Assembly: GCA_938020565.1 (NCBI GenBank)
Contig: CALIHP010000046.1
Coordinates: 1 to 57,672 of the forward strand
DNA: 57,672 nt
Reading direction: 5' to 3'
DNA from: an uncultured Anaerolineaceae bacterium
GTDB taxonomy: Bacteria; Chloroflexota; Anaerolineae; Anaerolineales; Anaerolineaceae
In this document: in pieces, positions 50,208 to 57,672 of the stretch
Position numbering within the stretch: the stretch's first letter is position 1
Layout of the letters: the number at the start of each line of letters is the position of its first letter
Made by a program: the position numbers and the translations under genes
Notes under the pieces: model-generated
What the model was told of the DNA's origin: nothing
Databases searched by the model: none
Seen by the model: only the letters and a program-made list of their open reading frames with translations

Positions 50208-51484
50208 CGAAGCGAACCGGAACGCCGGGAGCGGACGATATTCTTCGGGAGGAGCTCGCGAATGGCCTGATCCTCCTGGCTCGGGAAAACGAGTCGAGCC
50301 GGACGGCGGCGATCAGCGCGTTTATTCCCGGGGGCGATATGACGAATCCGTGGGGAAAAGAGGGGCTCAGCGGCCTGATGGCGTCGCTGCTGACCTCCGG
50401 AACCGGTACGCGGGATGACCAGGCGATCAGCTCGTTTCTCGAGACGATCGGCGCGTCGATAGCCTTTTCGAGCGGGATGCACGGGTTATCGATGCGGATC
50501 AGCTGCCTCGCGGAGGATTTTGATCCGGTCCTGAGCCTTGCGGCGGAAATCGTTCAGGACCCAACCTTCCCGGAGGCGAAATTCCAGCAGAACCGCGACC
50601 AGATGACCGCGGCGCTCCGGTACCGCGCGCATGATACCGGGGAAATGGCTTCGCTGCTTTTCCGGAAGCTCTATTACGGAGATCATCCGTACGCCGTCGA
50701 TGGGATGGGGACGGTCCGGACGCTGACCGGGCTGACGCGCGGCGACGTCGAAACGCAGTTCCGTTCGGCCCTTCGAACCGCCGGAACGATCCTGGCGTTC
50801 AGCGGCGGGATCCCAACCGAGCGCGTCCTGGAGTCGGTCGCGGCGGCGTTTGGTTCGTGGAACGCGGCGCCGACGCTTTCGGAACGGACCGACCCGGTCG
50901 CGGGCGCGCCGTCCGCCGCAAGGGAGCATTATGAAATTCCGGGCATGAGCCAACTGAATTACGTGGTCGGGTTCGCCGCGCCGGCGATTCTCGATCCGGA
51001 CTATAACGCTTTGCTTTTGGGGAACTGCGTCCTGGGGCAGTTCGGCATGATGGGCAGGATCGGGAACGTCGTTCGCGATCAGAACGGGCTCGCTTATTCG
51101 ATTTCTTCCGCGCTGAATCCGCTCCCGTTGGGCGGGACATGGCTTATTCAGGCGGGCGTGAATCCGGATAACTTTGAGAAGGCGCTGGAGCTGACGCTTT
51201 CGGAAGCGCGCCGTTACCTGGCCGAGCCGGTCAGCGCGGAAGAGCTCGCCGATGTCAAGTCGTTTCAGAACGGCGTTTTACCGTTGGTTCTCGAATCAAA
51301 CCGCGGGATCAGCAGCGCTTTGCTCAGGATAGAACGCTGCGGGCTGGGGCTCGATTATTATCGCGAAATCGGCGGAAAGCTTTCGGGGATCGGCGCGGAG
51401 GAAATCCTCGATGCGTCGCGCCGGTACATGGAGCTGGATCGGGCGGTGATCGCGAGCGCTGGAACGCTGGAACGGGGAGCCTGA
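50204..51484 (+). CDS. M16-family peptidase-like, non-catalytic subunit
   Basis: 426 residues, overlapping the catalytic subunit by 4 bases. Same two-domain fold, but the position of HxxEH reads 'GLSGLMASLLTSGT', with no zinc ligands. It keeps the R/Y pair region ('GMMGRIGNVVRDQNGLAYSISSAL') that forms the substrate lid. Tandem active plus inactive subunits forming a heterodimer are well known in bacterial M16B peptidases. Confidence 0.9.
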   Translation: MTKRTGTPGADDILREELANGLILLARENESSRTAAISAFIPGGDMTNPWGKEGLSGLMASLLTSGTGTRDDQAISSFLETIGASIAFSSGMHGLSMRISCLAEDFDPVLSLAAEIVQDPTFPEAKFQQNRDQMTAALRYRAHDTGEMASLLFRKLYYGDHPYAVDGMGTVRTLTGLTRGDVETQFRSALRTAGTILAFSGGIPTERVLESVAAAFGSWNAAPTLSERTDPVAGAPSAAREHYEIPGMSQLNYVVGFAAPAILDPDYNALLLGNCVLGQFGMMGRIGNVVRDQNGLAYSISSALNPLPLGGTWLIQAGVNPDNFEKALELTLSEARRYLAEPVSAEELADVKSFQNGVLPLVLESNRGISSALLRIERCGLGLDYYREIGGKLSGIGAEEILDASRRYMELDRAVIASAGTLERGA

Positions 51485-51489
51485 TCCGC

Positions 51490-51867
51490 ATGGCCATTCG
51501 GACCGGTATCGACCTGATCGAAATTCGGCGGCTGGAAACGCTGAACCCGTCGATTCGCGAGCGTTTTTTCGCGCGGGTTTATACCGAACGGGAGCGGGAA
51601 ATCTGCGCCGGGCGAATGGAACGGTACGCGGCGCGTTTCGCCGCGAAGGAAGCGGTTTCGAAAGCGCTGGGGACGGGAATCGGCGAGATTGGCTGGAAGG
51701 AGATTGAAATCGATGCCGCGGAGAATGGGGCGCCGGTCCTGATACTCTCCGGAGAAGCGGCGGCGAAGGCGGCGGCGCTGGGCCTGAGCGACTGGTCGGT
51801 CAGCCTGACGCATACGAAAATGTACGCGGCTGCGGTTGTCGCGGCGGCCGGCGGGGAAAAGGGCTGA
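51490..51867 (+). CDS. acpS: Holo-[acyl-carrier-protein] synthase
   Basis: 125 residues. 'GIDLIEIRRLETL' has the Mg-binding Asp, 'RFAAKEAVSKALGTGI' the second motif with catalytic Glu and Lys, and 'WSVSLTHTKMYAAAVVAA' the C-terminal strand. Transfers phosphopantetheine to ACP. Five bases after the M16 gene. Confidence 0.93.
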   Translation: MAIRTGIDLIEIRRLETLNPSIRERFFARVYTEREREICAGRMERYAARFAAKEAVSKALGTGIGEIGWKEIEIDAAENGAPVLILSGEAAAKAAALGLSDWSVSLTHTKMYAAAVVAAAGGEKG

Positions 51868-51874
51868 ACCGGAA

Positions 51875-52537
51875 ATGGCGCGGATCCTGGCGATTTCAGA
51901 CGTAGAGCTTGGGCAGCTGTATAACGCGTCCATCCGGGATCGGCATCAGGGAATCGATCTGGTTCTCAGCTTGGGCGATCTGCCGATGTATTATCTGGAT
52001 TATATTTCCAGCGCGCTGAACGTCCCACTGTATTACGTTCTGGGGAACCATCATGCCGATTCGAAACGGCAGGAAGCGAGTTACGGGAGGGGGCCGGCGG
52101 ATTGGGACTGCGGAAATAATTTACATCAGCGTTTCAGGCGTTTTGAGGACAGCCTGCTGTTTTTGGGAATGGAAGGCAGTATCCGCTATAATTACGGCCC
52201 GGCGCAGTATACGCAGGAAATGATGTGGTCGATGTGCTTACGCTGCGTTCCGCGGCTGATGCTGAACTATGCGCTGTACGGTCGGTTTTTAGATATCTTC
52301 GCGACGCATTCGCCGCCGTACCAGATTCATGACGCGGACGATCCGCCGCATATCGGCTTTAAGGCGTTCCGTTGGTTCCTGAAAACGTTCCAGCCGCAGT
52401 TTCACCTGCATGGGCATATCCACCTGTACCGGCAGGACGCGGTCCGCGAGACGGTTTACTATCGGACGCGGATCATCAACTGCTACGGGTACCAGGTTAT
52501 TGAAGCTTTCGAGCCGAAGCGAAACGAAAGGCGTTGA
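51875..52537 (+). CDS. Metallophosphoesterase
   Basis: 220 residues from ATG 51875. Calcineurin-like pattern: 'ILAISDVE' (Asp, the usual DxH is DVE here), 'LVLSLGDLP' (GD, with the usual GDxx), 'LYYVLGNHHAD' (GNH), 'IFATHSPPYQIHD' and 'FHLHGHIHLYR' (GHxH). The first DxH motif lacks its His, which may change metal binding. Substrate unknown; the YfcE-like and Icc-like groups are closest. Overlap or near overlap with neighbours suggests an operon from 48.8 to 53.5 kb. Confidence 0.82.
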   Translation: MARILAISDVELGQLYNASIRDRHQGIDLVLSLGDLPMYYLDYISSALNVPLYYVLGNHHADSKRQEASYGRGPADWDCGNNLHQRFRRFEDSLLFLGMEGSIRYNYGPAQYTQEMMWSMCLRCVPRLMLNYALYGRFLDIFATHSPPYQIHDADDPPHIGFKAFRWFLKTFQPQFHLHGHIHLYRQDAVRETVYYRTRIINCYGYQVIEAFEPKRNERR

Positions 52538-52540
52538 AAA

Positions 52541-53515
52541 ATGAGCGGAAAGATCTTCACTGTCCGGGTTTTTTGGGTTGGGTTGGCGCTGCTTGCTTTG
52601 TCTGGGTGCAGCGTGGTGACGGAAATGATGCCGGTCGATCCGCAATCGGCAACGCTGACCGCGCTGGTGACGCCGACCTCGGTTCAGCCGACGCTGGATC
52701 TCAAGGGGAACGATGTTGTTGGGGAGCAGGGCTGCGTTATTTACGCCGCGCCGTCGATAACGACGTTCGACGACGCGGATGACGGCGGAATTTTTCAATG
52801 GGCCGAGGGCCAGCACCGTCTCGCGTACGTTACGCCGGAAAACCGCTATTGGGCATGGTTCTCGGGCGATGCGGCGGTGCTGACGATTGCGGAGGACCCC
52901 GACGACCTGAGCGTGGTATTTACGAACGGGCTCAAGGTTTTCGGCGATTTCGCTTTTTCGCCGAACGGTTCGAGGGTTGCGTTCGTCGTTTTCCGTCCGT
53001 CGGATAAGCTGTACACGGTTTACGTCGCGAGCGTCGGCTCGGGGCTGCAGCTGACGAGCGATCTTTTCCCGGGAAATTCGGCGTCGACCGACGATTACAG
53101 CAGTCAGAAATCGGTTATCGGCTGGACGTCGGAGAATCAGGTCCGCGTATCGACCAGCTGCGGAATCGATTGCGAAAAGGTGTACCGGATTAATAGCGAT
53201 ACCGGCGCGCTGGTATTTGAGGAAGAGACGCGGAAGCATGGGCATTCCGGGCGGGTTTTTGAACCGCTGGTTCGAACGCTTGACGTCCGTTATTATCCAG
53301 AGATGAGTTACAGCAACTGGTCCAGGTCGGAGAATCTGGTTTTCTATATTGACGAGCGCGACGCGGTCTGGATTCTCGACGATCGAACGAAGCAGCAATA
53401 TCAGCTCGGTATTGAAGGGGACGGTATTCTTCAAAGCGCCTGGTCGTACGACGCGAAGTATCTCGCGATTCGTTACGCGGAGGAGATTCTCGTTTATCAG
53501 GTCAAGTGCAAATAG
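52541..53515 (+). CDS. Beta-propeller-like lipoprotein of unknown function
   Basis: 324 residues. Lipoprotein signal with LSGC (Cys23), a Thr/Pro linker, then repeats of the TolB/WD40-like kind ('FGDFAFSPNGSRVAFVVFRPSDKLYTVYVAS', 'LQSAWSYDAKYLAIRYAEEILVYQV'). Cys-pairs (SCGIDC) may form a disulfide outside. Three bases after the phosphoesterase gene. Probably a surface-exposed binding protein. Confidence 0.72.
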   Translation: MSGKIFTVRVFWVGLALLALSGCSVVTEMMPVDPQSATLTALVTPTSVQPTLDLKGNDVVGEQGCVIYAAPSITTFDDADDGGIFQWAEGQHRLAYVTPENRYWAWFSGDAAVLTIAEDPDDLSVVFTNGLKVFGDFAFSPNGSRVAFVVFRPSDKLYTVYVASVGSGLQLTSDLFPGNSASTDDYSSQKSVIGWTSENQVRVSTSCGIDCEKVYRINSDTGALVFEEETRKHGHSGRVFEPLVRTLDVRYYPEMSYSNWSRSENLVFYIDERDAVWILDDRTKQQYQLGIEGDGILQSAWSYDAKYLAIRYAEEILVYQVKCK

Positions 53516-53715
53516 GAAGCGTCGGCCCGGGCCGATCCGCGGCTTTCGCCGTGAGCCGGCGTTTGATTCTGGCGCACGCTTTAATCGGATCTGTCTCGTT
53601 TCGGCGAAAAGTAAGGTAGAATATGCGCTCGGCGATCTGAAAGAAAACGCGAAATTCGGACGGATTGGTTTAACGCATGACGACAGGTTTTCGCTGTCCT
53701 GAGCAGAGGGAATTG

Positions 53716-54357
53716 ATGACGGAAACTTACAGCCTTCAACAGCTTGACAAGATCAATATTGTTTCCGAAGATGGGAAAATGACGTTTGGCCCGGATCAGG
53801 AATGGTATCCGGAGGAACGCGCGCGGATATCAGGCTGCGGACCGACGAGCGGCGCGCTGATTACGGCGTATCTGGCGCGGACGCGGCCGGAGAAATACGG
53901 CGCGCTCTATCGAGAGGCGACGTTTGGGAAAGCGGATTTCGTCCGTCATATGCAGACCCTGTTCCGCTACCTGCTTCCGGGGCCGATGGGACTGAATAGT
54001 CTCGGGCTGTACCGCGAAGGGATGGAGGCGTACCTGAAATCGATCGGAGTCCTGATGACGCCGCTGCTGTTCCCTGTTAACGGGATTGATTATTTCGAGC
54101 GGAACCGAGCGGGAGAGCTGCGCGCGTTTGTTCGGGACGCGCTCGCAGAGGATCAGCCGATCGCTTTTCTGGCGCTGTCACGGGGAAAAGAAACCGCGCT
54201 GCAAAACTGGCATTGGATTACGATCGTGAGCGCGGAAATCAGCGACGAGGGGTTGTATGCGACGGCGAGCGACGAGGGGATTGCGCGGCGGTTCGACCTG
54301 ATGAACTGGTACCGGACGACGCGGCTGTCCGGCGGGCTGATCCGGCTGCGGGGATGA
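53716..54357 (+). CDS. C39-like papain-fold cysteine peptidase domain protein
   Basis: 213 residues from ATG 53716 (AGAGGG upstream). 'GCGPTSGALITAYLA' near residue 40 has the C39-like Cys nucleophile at a helix N-terminus, and 'NWHWITIVSAEIS' near 165 the general-base His, followed by an Asp-containing strand. No signal peptide, no ABC domain. The family is widespread in gut Firmicutes and Chloroflexi with unknown role; either a peptidase or a transglutaminase-like enzyme. Confidence 0.7.
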   Translation: MTETYSLQQLDKINIVSEDGKMTFGPDQEWYPEERARISGCGPTSGALITAYLARTRPEKYGALYREATFGKADFVRHMQTLFRYLLPGPMGLNSLGLYREGMEAYLKSIGVLMTPLLFPVNGIDYFERNRAGELRAFVRDALAEDQPIAFLALSRGKETALQNWHWITIVSAEISDEGLYATASDEGIARRFDLMNWYRTTRLSGGLIRLRG

Positions 54358-54362
54358 ATGGG

Positions 54363-55439
54363 TCACATTGCCTTAATCAGCTTCGCCATTTCGTTCGTGC
54401 AGTCCTCCGCCTGCGGAAATTCGCCTGTATGCTCGAAAAAGGCATGCGCCATACCGCTGTAGCGATAAAAATGGACCGGGACGCCAGATTGTACTAAGCG
54501 GACCGAGAATTTTTCGGCCTGCTGGCGAAGAAAATCGTACTCTGGAACGGCGATAAACGTTTCAGGGAAATCCGCATAGTTCGAAGCCAGATATGGCGAA
54601 TAAAGCTGATTAAAGCAATCCGTCGGGTACTGTGGATAAATCTTTTCAAGGAGGCCGGCAGATTTCTTTATATCATCTACCATGAACTTGAGAATCTCGA
54701 TGTCCTCGTTCATTTCGTACGCATCTTCCGTCCATCCGTATTCGGTGAAAGACTCCGCGATAACAGCGGGGTAAAGAAGCAATTGCAGCTTTATCATTCG
54801 CTTTCTATCTAAAAGGCAGCAAGCCGCCGCAAGATTTCCTCCTGCGGAGTCTCCGGATACCGCGATTTTTGTCGGATCGATATTTAACGCCCCCGCGTTG
54901 GCATACGCCCATTGGACCGTTTCCCAGCACTGAAGCAGACCTTTTGGAAATCGATATTCCGGCGCTAAGACGTAATCCACAGAAATAACAACAGCTTCGG
55001 ACCGTTCTGCAAGCAATTTGCACGCGTTTTCAACGACGCGCGTCGTTCCTCCAAAAAAACCGCCTCCATGAAAATAAACAACGAGCGGACGCTGTTTTGT
55101 GCCGCAAGGCGTATAGATCCAAAGCGGAATGTTTCCGTATTCGGTTTTTATGACCCGATGCGAGGTGATCATGTTCTCGCTTAAATCCTGATTTTCGCAG
55201 CCCATAGCGTCGCGCAGTCCCTGAATATCTTCACGCGTCAATAGGGTCATATCTTCGATAAGGACATTCTTCCCGAGGCTGTTCTGAGTCCTGCGCATCC
55301 ATGCAGCCTCGCGTTCGTCAGGAATTCCGTGTCGATCAGATTCCGGGACCGGTTTGATTTTGATTTCTAATCCATTCAGGCGTTCGGTCCTGGTTTTGCT
55401 GGCAAGAACCTTAAGACAATCCTGATAATTCATACTCAT
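54363..55439 (-). CDS. Alpha/beta-hydrolase, HSL-type esterase
   Basis: 358 residues. HGGGFFGGT is the oxyanion motif of the hormone-sensitive lipase group, GDSAGGNLAAA the nucleophile elbow, 'VPEYDFLRQQAEKF' the Asp region and 'GMAHAF' the His. ATG 55439 is preceded by AAGGA. It follows the ribose-type permease by 13 bases on the same strand, so it may deacylate the imported sugar or a glycoside. Confidence 0.9.
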   Translation of the reverse strand: MSMNYQDCLKVLASKTRTERLNGLEIKIKPVPESDRHGIPDEREAAWMRRTQNSLGKNVLIEDMTLLTREDIQGLRDAMGCENQDLSENMITSHRVIKTEYGNIPLWIYTPCGTKQRPLVVYFHGGGFFGGTTRVVENACKLLAERSEAVVISVDYVLAPEYRFPKGLLQCWETVQWAYANAGALNIDPTKIAVSGDSAGGNLAAACCLLDRKRMIKLQLLLYPAVIAESFTEYGWTEDAYEMNEDIEILKFMVDDIKKSAGLLEKIYPQYPTDCFNQLYSPYLASNYADFPETFIAVPEYDFLRQQAEKFSVRLVQSGVPVHFYRYSGMAHAFFEHTGEFPQAEDCTNEMAKLIKAM

Positions 55440-55452
55440 TGATTATTCCTTT

Positions 55453-56457
55453 TCAGCTATCTCTTGAATATTTCTTCATGTCCATACTGACTGCAACAAT
55501 GATAATGACTCCTTTTACGATCCATTGCCAATAAGAGCTGAGTCCGATAAAGGTCAAACCATAATTAATCACGTTAAAGATCAGTACGCCGATAAATACG
55601 CCGAAAACGTTTCCGACGCCGCCCGTCATTGAGCAGCCGCCAACGATACAGGATGCGATCGCATCCATTTCATAGCCGTTGCCGTACAGGCTTGTCGCGG
55701 AACCGGTCCGCGCGGCTTCCAGACACCCGGCCAGACCATAACATGCTCCCGCCAAGCCGAACGTTACCATCTGAATTTTGAAGACGTTGATCCCCGATAC
55801 GCGAGCGGCGTCAGGATTACTTCCGACTGCAAAAATTTCGCGTCCAAGAACGGTTCGTGTCAGTAATAAGTGAACTGCAAGAATGACGCCTGACGCAATA
55901 TAGATGATAAACGGAATACTCAGGAATGCCCCTGTCCCAAGCGTTGAAAACGATTTCAAAAAGCCGCCTAACGGTTGGGAATTATTCGGCGGTTTGTTGC
56001 TGTAAAGCAGGTTCGCGCCATATGCAATCATCATCAGGCTTAATGTCGCCAGGAAAGACGGCACGCGCAATTTCGCAACTACGAATCCGTTGGAGAAGCC
56101 AACCATTAAACCGATTCCTACGGCCGCAATAATTGGGACGATCAATGGCAGCTCGGGCAGATTTGGCCAGAATTTAATATAATAATCGCCTTTTTGCGCT
56201 AAGGACCCGGCAACAACGGCCGCTAAGCCAACCGTCCGTCCGCCGGACAGGTCGGCTGAGCCCGACACGATAATAAACATGCAGCCCATCGCAACGATAA
56301 CCCGTGTTGAGCTCTGAATCAGAATATCGCGTAGAACTCGAAAGGAAAAAAATCTCGGCGACATCAGACCGATTACGACAATGATCAGCGACATAATAAT
56401 ATAGAGCGCATAATTTTCAAAGTAGCTGCGAATATTTACCGATTGTATTTTCTTCAT
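55453..56457 (-). CDS. Ribose/xylose-type ABC transporter permease
   Basis: 334 residues, about eight to ten hydrophobic segments. 'GSADLSGGRTVGLAAVVAGSLAQKG' is the SADLSxG motif of the RbsC/XylH family, with 'GREIFAVGSNPDAARVSGINV' and 'ASCIVGGCSMTGGVGNVFGVFIG'. Overlaps the ATPase gene by 4 bases (ATGA). Not closely similar to the rbsC copy at 26.5 kb, so a different sugar is likely. Confidence 0.92.
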   Translation of the reverse strand: MKKIQSVNIRSYFENYALYIIMSLIIVVIGLMSPRFFSFRVLRDILIQSSTRVIVAMGCMFIIVSGSADLSGGRTVGLAAVVAGSLAQKGDYYIKFWPNLPELPLIVPIIAAVGIGLMVGFSNGFVVAKLRVPSFLATLSLMMIAYGANLLYSNKPPNNSQPLGGFLKSFSTLGTGAFLSIPFIIYIASGVILAVHLLLTRTVLGREIFAVGSNPDAARVSGINVFKIQMVTFGLAGACYGLAGCLEAARTGSATSLYGNGYEMDAIASCIVGGCSMTGGVGNVFGVFIGVLIFNVINYGLTFIGLSSYWQWIVKGVIIIVAVSMDMKKYSRDS

Positions 56458-57672
56458 GAAACCCTATCCTCGTCTGATAATTTGTATGAGCTTGCAAGCC
56501 GCATGACCTGTTCATCCGTTGCCGTTTTACCGTCGAGGATACCGGAAAGCCTCCCTTCGCACATGACCGCAATTCGATCTGACATTCCTAAAAGCTCCGG
56601 CATTTCAGAGCTGATCATGATAATCGCTTTCCCATTTTTCGCCATTTTCTCGATCAGCGAATAAATTTCATATTTAGCGCCAGCGTCGATTCCGCGCGTT
56701 GGCTCGTCCATGATTAAAATTTCCGGATCGGTCAGCATCCACCTTCCTAACAGCACTTTTTGCTGGTTTCCTCCGGAAAGATATTTTATAAACGTCTTCA
56801 GTGACGCGGTTTTAATAGCGAAAGCGTCGATATATTGATTGGCGGCATGAATCCGCAGCGGATCGGACAGGAACGGGCCTTTCCGATAAATCGCGGGATC
56901 GGAGGATTGCTTTGCGATCGTTATATTTTCCATGACTGTGAGTTTGGGGAAGATTCCGGATATCCGCCTGTCTTCGGTCAGCAGCGCCATTTTATCCTTA
57001 ATCGCTTTTCTCGGGGAGTCGATGACTGTCTCTTGTCCGTTGATAAACAGTTTCCCGCTGCGGACAGGGTGTAATCCGAAAATAGATTCGACAAGCTCTG
57101 TCCGCTGCGACCCAACCAGACCGCCGATTCCTAAGATTTCCCCTTTCCGCAGCGAGAGGTTAACCTTGGCGAAGCTGTGATTCTTTGCGCTGGTAAATCC
57201 CTGTATTTCCAGAATAACGTCGCCAGGCGTATGCGTTTTGGGCGGAAAGCGATGATTTATTTCCCGTCCGACCATCCGTTTCACGATTAAATCGTTATTC
57301 AATTCATTGGTTGGCCAGGTTCCTACGATCTGGCCGTCGCGCATGATAGTAACTTCTTCCGATATCTCCAGGACCTCGTCAATTTTATGTGAGATAAAGA
57401 CGATCGAAACGCCTTTATTGGATAATTTCCGGATAATCCCGAAAAGCAGCTTCGCCTCGGCGTCCGTTAATGAGGAAGTTGGTTCATCCATGATAATGAC
57501 GCGCGCATCGCTCGAAACCGCCCTCGCGATTTCGAGCAGCTGACAATGGGACGATGAAAGATTGCCGACGATGGCTCTTGGATCGATGTCGATTCCTAAC
57601 TCTTCAAAAAGGGATTTCGTATCCTCCAACATTTTTTGATCGTCGACCCAGCGAACTCCCAAAAAACGACGG
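56454..57672 (-). CDS. Sugar ABC transporter ATPase, 5' part outside the window
   Basis: At least 405 residues of a two-domain RbsA/MglA-type ATPase; the frame is open through the window edge (PSFLGVRWVDDQK), so the first Walker A is not in view. First signature is degenerate (LSSSHCQLLEIARA) before IIMDEPTSSLT; second domain has degenerate P-loop GLVGSQRTE, 'LLTEDRRISGIF', LSGGNQQKV and LIMDEPTRGID. The binding protein gene presumably lies further to the right. Confidence 0.93.
   Translation of the reverse strand, partial: RRFLGVRWVDDQKMLEDTKSLFEELGIDIDPRAIVGNLSSSHCQLLEIARAVSSDARVIIMDEPTSSLTDAEAKLLFGIIRKLSNKGVSIVFISHKIDEVLEISEEVTIMRDGQIVGTWPTNELNNDLIVKRMVGREINHRFPPKTHTPGDVILEIQGFTSAKNHSFAKVNLSLRKGEILGIGGLVGSQRTELVESIFGLHPVRSGKLFINGQETVIDSPRKAIKDKMALLTEDRRISGIFPKLTVMENITIAKQSSDPAIYRKGPFLSDPLRIHAANQYIDAFAIKTASLKTFIKYLSGGNQQKVLLGRWMLTDPEILIMDEPTRGIDAGAKYEIYSLIEKMAKNGKAIIMISSEMPELLGMSDRIAVMCEGRLSGILDGKTATDEQVMRLASSYKLSDEDRVS

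Noticed and set aside
1..57672. CRISPR arrays, rRNA operons, insertion sequences with transposase
   Set aside because: No regularly spaced repeats, no rRNA motifs and no recognisable intact transposase seen on either strand.

Overview
The window reads as a bacterial chromosome segment of fairly high GC from an anaerobe or fermenter. Points towards Anaerolineae-type Chloroflexota are an NBR1-type Ig-like lipoprotein, paired M16 peptidases, a split cobalamin-dependent methionine synthase, LCP/VanW envelope proteins and many Thr-Pro-rich lipoprotein linkers. A clostridial relative cannot be excluded. No ribosomal or other marker gene is present, so the placement is an inference.

Layout. 1-1.5 kb: the end of a phage tail module, with a 5'-truncated major tail protein, a tail assembly chaperone with a textbook A AAA AAC slippery site and a -1 frame extension, and a small membrane protein ending at a strong terminator. 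1.57-3.46 kb: a group II intron sitting in the T-tract of that terminator, with a frameshifted reverse transcriptase. 3.55 kb: tRNA-Ser(GCU), then a glycogen debranching enzyme on the minus strand. 6.2-9.0 kb: a three-gene ECF transporter operon. 9.07-9.67 kb: a decayed AlbA_2/Schlafen-like gene. 9.7-14.1 kb: lipoamide dehydrogenase, then a copper operon (CsoR-like operator, CopA with a CopZ-like domain fused at its C-terminus, CsoR). 14.1-15.5 kb: thiamine pyrophosphokinase and a HAD phosphatase. 15.5-19.5 kb: a folate/B12 methyl-transfer operon (MetF, separate MetH activation domain, MetH core). 19.5-21.9 kb: zinc-ribbon membrane protein, small membrane protein, HAD phosphatase, uridine kinase and tRNA-Val.

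22-27.5 kb: a leader that can form two mutually exclusive hairpins, a secreted protein of unknown function, a secreted nucleoside hydrolase and a ribose-type ABC importer. This looks like a nucleoside-ribose scavenging locus. 27.5-28.8 kb: MurA with Asp in place of the catalytic Cys. 29.1-35.4 kb is the most interesting block: a compact operon of a NifH-like ATPase, two short, divergent NifD/NifK-like subunits and a complete FecBCD/BtuFCD-type metal-chelate importer, behind its own promoter and a dyad-symmetric operator. It contains none of the usual nitrogenase maturation genes and is a strong candidate for an undescribed nitrogenase-like reductase coupled to uptake of its substrate or metal.

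35.5-38.2 kb (minus strand): thioredoxin, TatD nuclease and phosphohexomutase. 38.4-45.5 kb: envelope genes (GT-C-like membrane protein, VanW, Trm112-like, LCP) and GpmI. 45.6-48.7 kb: an MBL-fold hydrolase, then a small AT-richer insert (frameshifted DUF2335 gene plus partner) bracketed by two imperfect copies of the hydrolase gene's 3' end, then an NBR1-Ig lipoprotein. 48.8-54.4 kb: two M16 peptidase subunits, AcpS, a metallophosphoesterase, a beta-propeller-like lipoprotein and a C39-like cysteine-peptidase fold protein. 54.4-57.7 kb (minus strand): an esterase and a second ribose-type ABC transporter running off the window.
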